Of a stretch of 7,195 nucleotides of DNA, positions 1 through 5,939 are shown piece by piece. Position numbers and translations under genes: made by a program. The first letter of the stretch is position 1. Every line of letters begins with the position of its first letter. Below the pieces are notes generated by a model that saw only the letters and a program-made list of their open reading frames with translations, did not search any database and was not told the DNA's origin. This stretch comes from Patescibacteria group bacterium AH-259-L07 (GTDB lineage: Bacteria; Patescibacteriota; Patescibacteriia; UBA2591; UBA6264): contig JALLOP010000075.1 in assembly GCA_027718005.1 (NCBI GenBank), positions 1 to 7,195 on the forward strand, read 5' to 3'.

Positions 1-103
1 TATCCTCGCTCTTTAGTCAAAACTCCCCCAGTCGGACGTTGCCTGCCCCGTAGTTCCGCCCAAGGCGGATACTACTGTGGTTAGAACCTGTTTACCGGGG
101 TTA
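1..103 (-). repeat. Dispersed intergenic repeat, copy 1 (cut by window edge)
   Basis: This copy shares CCTCGCTCTTTAGTCAAAAC, then TCCCCCAG, CGGACG and GAACCTGTTT..GGGG with the copies at 3550-3641 and 6016-6277. It begins inside the terminator-like hairpin, so the left arm is outside the window. Between CGGACGTTG (ending at 41) and GAACCTG (84-90) lies about 42 bp absent from copy 2. That insert folds into a hairpin of GTAGTTCCGCC (50-60) with GGCGGATACTAC (64-75), with a CAA loop and one bulged base. The element sits just downstream of the minus-strand gene ending at 156, so it would form the 3' end of that transcript. Its origin and function are unknown. Confidence 0.7.
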
Positions 104-155
104 AAAGATCAATAAACAAAACTATATCTTTCACAGGTAACGTAAATATATTTTG

Positions 156-1898
156 CTATCTTTTATATATCTGCGCGGCGTCGGTAAACGCATCGACATC
201 GCTCGAAGTTTTTCTTGGGAAAACTTCCACTTTAATTGTTCTCTCATCGATCATTTCTACTAAAAAAACTCCCAAAACCTCTGTCTCATCATTTACGGTA
301 ATAGTAGTTCCCGGAACAGCACCGGGGGCGTGTTTGCGCACTACTAACTCATACAGAACCTTCCCCGTTTCTACGCTGACGAGAGCAGGATCAGGCGCAT
401 TACCTTTCACTCCAAACGCATATTGACACACGCCACATTCTGTAATGCCAATGTCGTCTTCAGCACCAAAAGAAATTTGCACTTTCTCTGGATCAATATA
501 ATCATAAGCAATCCCAAGGTGGCCATACGAATATCTCACGCCTTCTTTTTTTAAGCCACTGCCAGAAAAATCTATAGTGCCCTTTAAAAACCATGCGCCA
601 ACTAATTTCCCATCAATATCATAATTGATCCTACCCCCAAGGGGCGGAATAGTTCTATTATTTTTCTCGAGCAACGTGCTCCTCAGCGGCTCTTCAAAAT
701 AATCATAGGACCCGACTACATGCATTCTAAGAGAATTGTTACCGTAATGTTCCGGTACAATTATACCGCCAGACGAAACCTTTGTGTCCGTCACACTAAA
801 ATCAAAACTACCCAAGGACTTTCCAATGACTTGTCCAGCTTTGACGGGAATTGCCGGCCTTCCATCAAAGACCGACGCCCCCCAATTGCTTCGCTCATCA
901 GACCGTGAATAGAATGTATCTCTGATTTGTACGTGGAGATCTTCTGGCATCTCGACTGTGTGAATGAAAGTAGTTGAAACACTGCAAGAATGCCAAATAG
1001 TAATAAGGTAGTCTGTGATTCCTTCCCCCAACCTATTATAGACTTCTTCAACGCCCACCATTACCCCATCAGCAGGCGCAACTACGTCATATGTTGTGCG
1101 CCCCGGATTCCATCCTTGATCATCACTAATATACATATGATCTGTTGGCAGGGGGTGCGAAACATGCATTTTTCCCATGGGTTCGATTTCTCGAATAACC
1201 CCTGGATCCATGGGAGAAAAAGTGAACATCACGTTCTTCTCCTCGCATTCACCCCAGTTCGACTGAAACGAAAAAATAGATTCAGATCTCTCTTCCTCGC
1301 CTGATATTTGTTCTTCGTTTGTTTCAGTTGACGTCTGTTTTTCCTCTGGACGTAGTGTGATTAACTTTTGTCGAAGCTCGTCCATAGTCTCTTGTGGAGC
1401 ACCACGCCCCTCAAGAGACTGTAATTGTTCTTCAAGCCTTGTGTAGTGATCTGGCCCAATGATTAAGCCATCAGAATAGAGAACGTTAATTTCTCTATCC
1501 ACAATCCTCAATTGGTCATTCAGATCAGTTTCTTCTCGAGCTTCCTCTTCAATGAGCAAGGGTGTTTCTTTGGGTTTTGCTTCTTGAGGCGGCTCAGGTA
1601 TTTCTATTCTTGTAGGCTCAGATGTTTTTTCAGGTTGTACGCTTGTTTCTAGAATCTCTGATTGTTTAGATGTTTTAGAGATTATAGTAGTAACCTGTGT
1701 GGGTTGAGGGGTTACTGCTGGTCTTGGTATCGGAGCTGAAATTGATAGGGGTTGAGAGTCTGGGGTATCAGGTTCTTCTATTTCTAAAGAAATCTTGAGA
1801 AAAGATTCGGGCGATTGTAATAGCACCAAAGAACCGACGCCTATGATAACAAGCAGGGTAATGATAACTGAAATAATTTTTATTCCTAATACAAACAT
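156..1898 (-). CDS. Membrane-anchored protein with degenerate M23-peptidase-like domain
   Basis: The 580-residue protein has one hydrophobic segment at residues 5-27, then a Pro/Thr/Glu-rich linker (about 40-118). A charged, probably helical stretch follows (about 120-190), then a folded C-terminal half. Residues 245-370 resemble the beta-rich lysostaphin/M23 fold: HPLPTDHMY (248-256), APADGVMVGV (274-283), IWHSCSVSTTFIHT (301-314) and VKAGQVIGKSLGSFDF (352-367). In M23 enzymes the last motif normally ends in a zinc-binding HxH. Here it reads DFS (365-367), and the first motif is H-x4-D rather than H-x3-D, so catalysis is doubtful. Residues 400-580 are unassigned and include a CGVC pair (488-491). 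An anchored, outward-facing protein bound to wall or surface material is inferred. The ATG at 1898 has no strong Shine-Dalgarno, and the IS605-type element begins about 30 bp upstream. The fold call is moderate and no exact function is claimed. Confidence 0.75.
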   Translation of the reverse strand: MFVLGIKIISVIITLLVIIGVGSLVLLQSPESFLKISLEIEEPDTPDSQPLSISAPIPRPAVTPQPTQVTTIISKTSKQSEILETSVQPEKTSEPTRIEIPEPPQEAKPKETPLLIEEEAREETDLNDQLRIVDREINVLYSDGLIIGPDHYTRLEEQLQSLEGRGAPQETMDELRQKLITLRPEEKQTSTETNEEQISGEEERSESIFSFQSNWGECEEKNVMFTFSPMDPGVIREIEPMGKMHVSHPLPTDHMYISDDQGWNPGRTTYDVVAPADGVMVGVEEVYNRLGEGITDYLITIWHSCSVSTTFIHTVEMPEDLHVQIRDTFYSRSDERSNWGASVFDGRPAIPVKAGQVIGKSLGSFDFSVTDTKVSSGGIIVPEHYGNNSLRMHVVGSYDYFEEPLRSTLLEKNNRTIPPLGGRINYDIDGKLVGAWFLKGTIDFSGSGLKKEGVRYSYGHLGIAYDYIDPEKVQISFGAEDDIGITECGVCQYAFGVKGNAPDPALVSVETGKVLYELVVRKHAPGAVPGTTITVNDETEVLGVFLVEMIDERTIKVEVFPRKTSSDVDAFTDAAQIYKR

Positions 1899-1932
1899 AA
1901 ATTTTATTAGATATCTAGCAAGAAAATACAGC

Positions 1933-1961
1933 TGTCTTTAGCATCTGTGATGAATTGCTAA
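1933..1961. other. Putative IS605-type left-end hairpin
   Basis: TTAGC (1938-1942) can pair with GCTAA (1957-1961). Between them CATC and GATG form a small TGT-loop hairpin, with extra bases on one side. The segment overlaps the end of the tnpA remnant. The preceding TGTCTTTAGCA also occurs in the right-end hairpin. Imperfect subterminal hairpins are what Y1 transposases of this family recognise. Assignment to the true left end is inference. Confidence 0.4.
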
Positions 1962-2251
1962 CCTTGTGTTTCAATGTATGGTCTAATTGTGCCGGGGTTA
2001 GCTTCTGGAACAAACAAAATAGCCATCAGACCAGAATGTATTTTCTTTCCAAAGATGTTGTTCTAAGAAGTTTTTGTATATGTTCTAGATGCGATTAGTA
2101 GATATGCTTTTAATACGATTAACAATGCTGCTAACTGATATTTTAGGAATCATGTTTAAAAGTAAGTGAATATGGTCTTTGTCTGTTTCCATTACATCAG
2201 GTGTATTTTAAGATAATATTTGCAATGGCTCTTTTTTAAATATTTTTCCAT
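1958..2251 (-). pseudogene. tnpA: IS200/IS605 Y1 transposase remnant (internal deletion, stop, frameshift)
   Basis: Three pieces of a Y1 HUH transposase can be read. The start at 2251 gives MEKYLKKSHCKYYLKIHL, matching the usual N-terminus. It runs into a stop after HLM, and the next recognisable part (from 2192, one frame over) is METDKDHIHLLLNMIPKIS. The HIH is the HUH metal-binding motif. The stretch normally between them, roughly 40 residues, is missing. Frame 2192 then hits a TAG at 2085-2087, continues through WSDGYFVCS, and must shift by one base near 2003 to read the typical tail ANPGTIRPYIETQG (stop at 1958). At least three lesions make it inactive. Family TnpA proteins are about 130-150 residues. 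It is divergent from tnpB, as expected for IS605. Confidence 0.85.
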
Positions 2252-2281
2252 TTTGCTTTTGCTTGTGGTGTTAAAATATGC

Positions 2282-2317
2282 TATACTATACCTATAAAAT
2301 AGTATAATCTATGGAGG
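2282..2317 (+). promoter_or_regulatory. tnpB promoter region, inverted repeat and Shine-Dalgarno
   Basis: A consensus -10 TATAAT lies at 2303-2308 and GGAGG at 2313-2317, 6 nt before the tnpB ATG. No good -35 is visible at 16-18 bp. TATACTAT (2282-2289) and ATAGTATA (2299-2306) form an 8-bp inverted repeat with a 9-nt spacer. It overlaps the -10 and lies between the divergent tnpA and tnpB starts, so it could be a regulator site or a two-way promoter. A -10 so close to the ribosome site leaves almost no leader, so the true start may lie further upstream. Confidence 0.45.
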
Positions 2318-2323
2318 AAAAAT

Positions 2324-3529
2324 ATGCCAGTGAAAACCTTTAAATACAGGCTGAGGCCAACTAAACAGCAAGAAGAGCAACTGGCAAAGCATTTTGGCAG
2401 TTGTTGTTTTATTTGGAACTACTTTCTCGCACAAAGAAAAGATTATTATTTAAACAATGAACAAACTATTAGGGCAAAGAAAGTAAAAGGGCTTACTTAT
2501 TATGATAATGCTAAAAAATTAACAGAACTTAAAAAACAAGATACGTATGCATGGCTTAACAAAACAAACAGTCAGTCATTACAAGCAACATTAAAAGATC
2601 TGGATAATGCATATGCTCGTTTTTTCAAAAAACAAGCTCAATTTCCCCGATTTAAGAAAAAATATGATAAGCAAGCTTTCAGAGTACCTCAACATGTCAG
2701 GATAAAAAACAGTAGAATATATTTTCCCAAATTTAAACAAGGAATAAAAGTAAACCTGCACAGAAATCTGGAGGGCAAAATACAAAATGTTACTATCAGC
2801 AGAAATCAAATAGGCCAGTATTTTGTCAGTATTAGCTGTCAGGTAAAAATTAATCCATTTCCAAAGAATAAAAACACGGTAGGCCTTGATCTAGGAATTA
2901 AGAACTTTGCTGTATGCAGTGATGGCAAAATTTATGATAATCAGAAAATACTGAATAAATACGAGAGTAAATTAAGATACAAGCAAAAGCAGTTAAGCAA
3001 GAAAAACAAGGGTAGTAAAAATAGGGATAAGGCAAGAATTGAAGTTGCCAAAGTGCATAATAAGATTGGTAATACAAGGCAGGACTTTTTACATAAAACT
3101 TCAACACACATACTCAAAAACCATGGTACTGTTTGCATTGAGGATTTAAATGTAAAAGGTATGATGGCTAATCACCGATTAGCAAAGTCAGTTGGAGATG
3201 CAAGCTGGGCTGAATTTGTCAGACAATTAGAGTACAAGGCAGATTGGTATGGCAGAAAATTGGTAAAAATAGATAAATTTTTCCCAAGCAGTGCGACGTG
3301 CTACTGGTGTAAACATGTAAATCAGGAACTTGCATTAAAACACAGAAAATGGATTTGCCCGAATTGCAAGAAAGAACTCGACAGGGATTACAATGCAAGT
3401 CTGAACATTTTAAAACAAGGATTACATAAGCTCAATGGCGGTAGGGACTATCGTCAAAAGCCTGTGGAGCTGCCATCAGTGGATGGAGCTGTGAAGCAGG
3501 AAGCTCAATTGTCTTTAGCAGTTGAGTAG
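2324..3529 (+). CDS. tnpB: TnpB, IS605-family RNA-guided nuclease
   Basis: At 401 residues this is full length for TnpB, the transposon-encoded ancestor of Cas12 that cuts DNA using a guide RNA made from the element's right end. The N-terminal OrfB helix-turn-helix-like part starts KTFKYRLRPTKQQEEQL. The RuvC active site looks complete: D189 in GLDLGIKN, E273 in CIEDLN and D355 in DRDYNAS. The four-cysteine zinc ribbon is present (C326, C329, C345, C348). The tail KQEAQLSLAVE is typical of this family, and its DNA doubles as right-end/guide-RNA scaffold. GGAGG 6 nt before the ATG supports the start. It is the only plus-strand gene and its partner tnpA is dead. An intact nuclease beside a dead transposase may be recent decay or retention of the nuclease. 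Confidence 0.95.
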   Translation: MPVKTFKYRLRPTKQQEEQLAKHFGSCCFIWNYFLAQRKDYYLNNEQTIRAKKVKGLTYYDNAKKLTELKKQDTYAWLNKTNSQSLQATLKDLDNAYARFFKKQAQFPRFKKKYDKQAFRVPQHVRIKNSRIYFPKFKQGIKVNLHRNLEGKIQNVTISRNQIGQYFVSISCQVKINPFPKNKNTVGLDLGIKNFAVCSDGKIYDNQKILNKYESKLRYKQKQLSKKNKGSKNRDKARIEVAKVHNKIGNTRQDFLHKTSTHILKNHGTVCIEDLNVKGMMANHRLAKSVGDASWAEFVRQLEYKADWYGRKLVKIDKFFPSSATCYWCKHVNQELALKHRKWICPNCKKELDRDYNASLNILKQGLHKLNGGRDYRQKPVELPSVDGAVKQEAQLSLAVE

Positions 3530-3530
3530 T
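3430..3530 (+). ncRNA. Candidate omega/reRNA scaffold at the right end of the IS element
   Basis: In characterised IS605-family elements the guide RNA for TnpB comes from the 3' part of tnpB and the right end, with the guide read from flanking DNA. Here the last roughly 100 nt of tnpB carry the usual tail. CTCAATTG (3504-3511) pairs with CAGTTGAG (3519-3526) around a TCTTTAG loop, an 8-bp stem with one G-T pair. The scaffold's 5' limit is a guess. If the element ends near 3530, the guide would be drawn from about 3531 onward. Confidence 0.45.
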
Positions 3531-3549
3531 CCACTTTACTATATCCAGA

Positions 3550-3641
3550 ACTTTTCCCCAACCCAAAAAGCGAGGAGTTGCCTCGCCTTTCTGGTCAAAA
3601 ACTCCCCCAGTGGAACGATGTTCGAACCTGTTTGGTGGGGT
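3550..3641 (-). repeat. Dispersed intergenic repeat, copy 2 (uninterrupted)
   Basis: This is the simplest copy. AAAAA (3565-3569) is followed by GCGAGG/CCTCGC (3570-3575 and 3581-3586, AGTTG loop). Then come GGTCAAAAACTCCCCCAG (3593-3610), GGAACGATGTTC and GAACCTGTTTGGTGGGG (3624-3640). On the minus strand the first hairpin is followed by TTTTTGGG, as in a Rho-independent terminator. ACTCCCCCA can pair with TGGTGGGGT at 8 of 9 positions to close the second half. It lies between tnpB and the 3' end of the minus-strand operon, so it could stop transcription from either side. Confidence 0.75.
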
Positions 3642-3748
3642 GTAAGGAGTTTGAAGTGAATAAATTTTAGCAAGACGGATTTCAAACAAAAATTAAAAGA
3701 GAGCCTATTTAAAATTAGATCTCCCCTTGTTTAGATTAATAAATTTAC

Positions 3749-3775
3749 GGAAAAAGATAATAATTTGTTTATCTT
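3749..3775 (-). terminator. Weak terminator-like hairpin downstream of the higBA operon
   Basis: AAGATAA (3754-3760) pairs with TTATCTT (3769-3775). On the minus strand the stem runs into TTTTTCCG. The stem is only A/T plus one G-C pair, so it is weak, but it lies 13 nt beyond the stop of the minus-strand gene ending at 3788. Confidence 0.35.
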
Positions 3776-3787
3776 GTTCTATTTTAA

Positions 3788-4243
3788 TTATTTTTTATTG
3801 ATATCCAAAAGCTTATAAGCAATTTTAATATCGAGCGGAAGTTCGGTAGCTACTTTATAATTTTCCCCGTCTCTTACTTTCTGTTTCACCCTGAAAGTAT
3901 ATCTCCCTTCTTCCGTAACGGGCAATCCCTTAATTTTTGTACGATTTCTAAACCTTAAAATACCTTTTTTAATATTAAATTTATTTTTAAAATGATTTAA
4001 TATTTTTTTATGTGGGTCTAATAACTCAATTTTAATTTCCAAAACATTATCTTTATCTACATCTTCAATAATCCAAAAACTAACCAACTGAAATTCAATT
4101 GGAATAACCAATTTATCATCTTTGAGTGCATTGGTTTTATCAACAACGAAATTAACTTCTTCTACGCAATCAAATAAACTTAATAAATTGCTTTCAATGT
4201 CTACTGATGATTTTTGACATAAAACTGACCAAATATGTTTCAT
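3788..4243 (-). CDS. Conserved hypothetical protein, third gene of the higBA operon
   Basis: The 151-residue soluble protein shows no signal peptide or membrane segment. It opens MKHIWSVLCQKSSVDIE, then LLSLFDCVEEV and IEFQLVSFWIIED, and ends with FRVKQKVRDG and ATELPLDIKIAYKL. The pattern suggests an all-beta sandwich. It reminds me of a family of small uncharacterised proteins (DUF6941-like, beginning MKHIWSVLCR and containing LSLFDVLEE), recalled from memory and not checked. The gene starts 20 nt after the antitoxin stop on the same strand, with no room for a separate promoter, so it is probably co-transcribed with higBA. It shares the AT-rich base use and lack of a clear Shine-Dalgarno of those genes. 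Function is unknown; a third component or an accessory cargo gene are both possible. Confidence 0.8.
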   Translation of the reverse strand: MKHIWSVLCQKSSVDIESNLLSLFDCVEEVNFVVDKTNALKDDKLVIPIEFQLVSFWIIEDVDKDNVLEIKIELLDPHKKILNHFKNKFNIKKGILRFRNRTKIKGLPVTEEGRYTFRVKQKVRDGENYKVATELPLDIKIAYKLLDINKK

Positions 4244-4262
4244 AATTTATTTTATTTATAAT

Positions 4263-4640
4263 CTACTTTATAATAATTGACTCTACGTATTCTTTACTTT
4301 TCGCCTCAGGCAACCAAAGAGATGAGAAGATGGTTGAACTGCAATTGAAAATTTTTGCTAAATCTTCTGATGTAAAATTAAGACTTTCTGCTATTCTATT
4401 CAATAGATCTATTCCTATATTTACCTCAGCATTTTCAATTCTTGACACCACCTTTTGTGTTGTGCCAATCGTTTTAGCTAATACTTGTTGCGTCAGTCCT
4501 TTTTCCTCTCTATGCTTAAACACCTCAACTGCAAGCCTTATTCTGACCTTAGCAGTTTCGGAATGCTTCTGATACCTTTTATCCTTTTTAGCTTCTGCTA
4601 TCGCGTCTTTACTTAAATTTTTTTTATTCATATTCTTCAT
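4263..4640 (-). CDS. higA: HigA-like antitoxin, XRE-family DNA-binding protein
   Basis: Antitoxin of a type II module that binds and blocks the neighbouring RelE/HigB-type toxin and represses its own promoter. The 125-residue protein has a Lys-rich N-terminal region (1-30) and a Cro/C1-type helix-turn-helix at about 36-90. Visible there are KGLTQQVLAKTIGTTQKVVS and IENAEVNIGIDLLNRIAESL, the standard XRE pattern. The C-terminal tail of about 35 residues is not conserved in my reading. The ATG at 4640 overlaps the toxin's last 17 nt; a second in-frame ATG at 4631 is also possible. Toxin-first order is typical of HigBA. The inverted repeat at 5103-5120 in the promoter is the likely operator. Confidence 0.88.
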   Translation of the reverse strand: MKNMNKKNLSKDAIAEAKKDKRYQKHSETAKVRIRLAVEVFKHREEKGLTQQVLAKTIGTTQKVVSRIENAEVNIGIDLLNRIAESLNFTSEDLAKIFNCSSTIFSSLWLPEAKSKEYVESIIIK

Positions 4641-5052
4641 AATTATTTGGGTTTAAGATGAAATTATTATAATATTCATCCGTTTTATTAAGATATCTTT
4701 GTATTTTTCTTTTTTCTTTTCTTGTTTTATAATGATCTGGTTTCTCAAAGGCATTTAATAAGACCATTTTATTCTTGTGACGACAACACAATACTCTAAT
4801 AACAGTATCTTCATTTTTTCTATGTTTTATTTCAAAAAATTTATAACCTTTTAATGGTTTTGCTATTGGAGGGATTGCTCTCCCATCATGCTCTTCTCTT
4901 ATATAATTTATTTTTTCATCTATAGAAGCAATAATATTGTAATTATAATCTCTTTTTTCGGCTGAAGTTTTATTGGTTGAAATATATTGTTCAAAATATT
5001 TTTTAACGGGTGAAACCCCCAAATTTTTATCAAAGTAATAAACGACTTCCAT
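4624..5052 (-). CDS. higB: HigB-like toxin, RelE superfamily (phage Gp49-like)
   Basis: Probable ribosome-dependent mRNA interferase that slows growth when free of its antitoxin. The 142-residue protein has the RelE/Gp49-like core at residues 55-117: IPPIAKPLKGYKFFEIKH, then IRVLCCRHKNKMVLLNAFEK and PDHYKTRKEKRKIQRYL. Basic residues R86, R91 and K93 and the C-terminal Lys/Arg run fit RNA binding, though I cannot name the catalytic set with certainty. The N-terminal 50 residues are less typical, and the C-terminal tail is rich in Tyr, Asn and Glu. The start at 5052 is followed 17 nt before the stop by higA, giving translational coupling. No Shine-Dalgarno is seen. The promoter is at 5101-5130. 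Confidence 0.87.
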   Translation of the reverse strand: MEVVYYFDKNLGVSPVKKYFEQYISTNKTSAEKRDYNYNIIASIDEKINYIREEHDGRAIPPIAKPLKGYKFFEIKHRKNEDTVIRVLCCRHKNKMVLLNAFEKPDHYKTRKEKRKIQRYLNKTDEYYNNFILNPNNYEEYE

Positions 5053-5100
5053 CTATATATTTTAATTTTATTAATAATAATCTTGGTAAACATATAGTTT

Positions 5101-5130
5101 ATTATATCCAATCGGATATAAAGATGTCAA
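5101..5130 (-). promoter_or_regulatory. higBA promoter with embedded operator
   Basis: On the minus strand TTGACA (plus 5125-5130) and TATAAT (plus 5101-5106) are both perfect sigma-70 boxes, 18 bp apart. TATATCC (5103-5109) and GGATATA (5114-5120) form a perfect 7-bp inverted repeat that begins inside the -10. A repressor there would block polymerase, as expected for HigA autoregulation. The leader to the higB ATG is about 40 nt. Confidence 0.85.
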
Positions 5131-5139
5131 GTAAAAACC

Positions 5140-5148
5140 TGTGGATAA
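5140..5148 (-). promoter_or_regulatory. Perfect DnaA-box sequence upstream of the higBA promoter
   Basis: TTATCCACA reads on the minus strand, the DnaA-box consensus. It is 9 nt upstream of the higBA -35 box, and the same site and spacing recur at 6005-6013 before the brnTA promoter. DnaA binding is inferred from sequence only. Confidence 0.45.
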
Positions 5149-5154
5149 CTCCAA

Positions 5155-5188
5155 CCAAAAAAGCCCTGCCTGCCGGCAGGGAGGGCTT
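5155..5188 (-). terminator. Rho-independent terminator of the brnTA operon
   Basis: AAGCCCT (5161-5167) pairs with AGGGCTT (5182-5188), and CCTGCC (5169-5174) pairs with GGCAGG (5175-5180), with one G/G mismatch between them. On the minus strand the hairpin is followed by TTTTTTGG. It lies 33 nt past the brnA stop. The GC-rich palindrome replaces the left arm of the repeat hairpin found elsewhere: CCTCGCTTTTTAGT remains at 5190-5203 as a repeat remnant. Confidence 0.85.
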
Positions 5189-5220
5189 ACCTCGCTTTTT
5201 AGTTATACTGGAGCAGTATT

Positions 5221-5493
5221 TTACTTTGAAGATTTTTGGAGCAGTCCTTTTGCAATGTATTGCTTCATCAGCGACTGATACGGAATGTCAAGCTCATTTG
5301 CTTGCTCTTTGAGTCGTATTAAAATATACTCCGGCATACGTATAGATATTGACCGAGAGGTTGGTTTAAGATTTGGAAACGCAACTGAAGAAAAATCAGT
5401 TGGTTCGAAATATTGAGATAAATCAACGTTAGCCCAGAATTTTCGTTCTTCATCTTCGTTTTTAAATTTTGGAATTTTAAGTTGTTTTTTCAT
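5221..5493 (-). CDS. brnA: BrnA-like antitoxin, CopG ribbon-helix-helix type
   Basis: Antitoxin partner of the BrnT-like toxin, 90 residues from the ATG at 5493. The N-terminal half (KKQLKIPKFKNEDEERKFW, then DLSQYFEPTDFSSVAFPNL) wraps the toxin in this family. The C-terminal half SRSISIRMPEYILIRLKEQA with PYQSLMKQYIAKGLL (47-85) is a ribbon-helix-helix DNA-binding unit. A longer reading from 5646 is rejected because its extra 51 residues overlap brnT in another frame and are not family-like. The start overlaps the last 17 nt of brnT, the same overlap length as in higBA. It probably represses its own operon, with the inverted repeat at 5825-5854 as a candidate operator. Confidence 0.88.
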   Translation of the reverse strand: MKKQLKIPKFKNEDEERKFWANVDLSQYFEPTDFSSVAFPNLKPTSRSISIRMPEYILIRLKEQANELDIPYQSLMKQYIAKGLLQKSSK

Positions 5494-5818
5494 ACAATTG
5501 TTTTTCTTTTTTATTGAGATCACGCGCTGAAATAACGCGAATGCTATTACGAGCGGAGCGAGTAACAAGGTTCTGCGAAGCATGGTTCTTATTTTTTCTG
5601 AGCGTGAAAACGACAAATAAGGGTCGTTGTAGTTTAGTTTTTCCAAGAAGAATGTATCGAGGTTCTTTATTTGAATGATAGGTGTCTTTTACTATTTTTT
5701 TATTTGCGTCAAAGAATATTTCTTCACATTCTCCATCTGTTACACCATGTTTTGTAAAATTTTTATTTCTATTACCGTTATCCCATTCAAATTTGATCGG
5801 CTTTTCCAAAATATTCAT
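5477..5818 (-). CDS. brnT: BrnT-like toxin with an internal insertion
   Basis: RelE-fold ribonuclease toxin of a type II module. The 113-residue protein has the BrnT signature: IKFEWDNGNRNKNFTKHGV, then ECEEIFFDA, HSNKEPRYILLGKT, RPLFVVFTLR and RVISARDLNKKE. Typical BrnT proteins are about 90-100 residues and pass almost directly from FVVFTLR plus a few residues to IRVISAR. Here about 16 extra residues, centred on ASQNLVTRSARNS, sit between those strands (codons about 76-92, DNA 5543-5593). That stretch is more GC-rich than the rest of the gene and looks like an in-frame palindromic-element insertion, so the toxin may be altered. No strong Shine-Dalgarno precedes the ATG at 5818. The promoter is about 150 bp upstream. 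Confidence 0.87.
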   Translation of the reverse strand: MNILEKPIKFEWDNGNRNKNFTKHGVTDGECEEIFFDANKKIVKDTYHSNKEPRYILLGKTKLQRPLFVVFTLRKNKNHASQNLVTRSARNSIRVISARDLNKKEKQLYEKTT

Positions 5819-5824
5819 ATATTT

Positions 5825-5854
5825 TTGTATTGGGATTCCTAAATTTCAATACAA
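5825..5854. promoter_or_regulatory. Inverted repeat before brnT, candidate operator
   Basis: TTGTATTG (5825-5832) and CAATACAA (5847-5854) form a perfect 8-bp inverted repeat with a 14-nt spacer, starting 7 nt upstream of the brnT ATG. Ribbon-helix-helix antitoxins bind such sites, but the site lies downstream of the best promoter. It could instead act as an RNA hairpin covering the start. Confidence 0.4.
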
Positions 5855-5861
5855 TAGAAGG

Positions 5862-5939
5862 GGGTCGGCCTTCGCCTCGCCGAAGTGGCTTCGGCCACGC
5901 AGGCGGGGGAAACATGGTTTCCCTGTAGAGGAAAACAGG
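5862..5939 (-). repeat. GC-rich hairpin cluster in the brnTA leader
   Basis: GTGGC-TTCG-GCCAC (5885-5898) is a tight hairpin, enclosed by CGCCT (5873-5877) pairing with AGGCG (5901-5905). A second hairpin is GGGAAAC-ATG-GTTTCCC (5907-5923), followed by a CCTGT/ACAGG pair. GC content is sharply higher than in the flanking AT-rich DNA. GGCCTTCG and GCCGAAG also occur in the insert at 6148-6260, so this is probably another dispersed palindromic element. It lies between promoter and brnT and would be transcribed. Confidence 0.6.

Larger units (their letters stand above)
1930..3530 (+). mobile_element. IS605-type element: decayed tnpA, intact tnpB
   Basis: Divergent tnpA (-) and tnpB (+) is the classic IS605 layout. 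The element probably starts near 1930, just beyond the tnpA stop, and ends near 3530, at or just past the tnpB stop. Each end has a hairpin: imperfect at about 1938-1961 and clean at 3504-3526. The 11-mer TGTCTTTAGCA occurs at both ends (1933-1943 and 3510-3520). Exact cleavage sites cannot be read from one copy. Because tnpA is broken, the copy should not move by itself. It sits immediately upstream of the 580-residue gene and may have displaced that gene's promoter. Confidence 0.75.

Noticed and set aside
720..1304. Open frames on both strands inside the 580-residue gene
   Set aside because: They are overlaps in other frames of a long gene with clear domain structure.
3611..3640. tRNA-like T-arm (GTTCGAAC) in the dispersed repeat
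   Set aside because: GTTCGAAC is just a short palindrome; there is no acceptor stem, D-arm or anticodon arm around it on either strand.
3432..3689. Minus-strand open frame of 85 residues across the tnpB end and repeat copy 2
   Set aside because: Half of it is antisense to tnpB and the rest reads through the palindromic repeat, so it is a chance frame.
5221..5646. Longer 141-residue start for the BrnA-like antitoxin
   Set aside because: The extra N-terminus lies inside brnT in another frame, while the ATG at 5493 begins exactly at the family's usual N-terminus.
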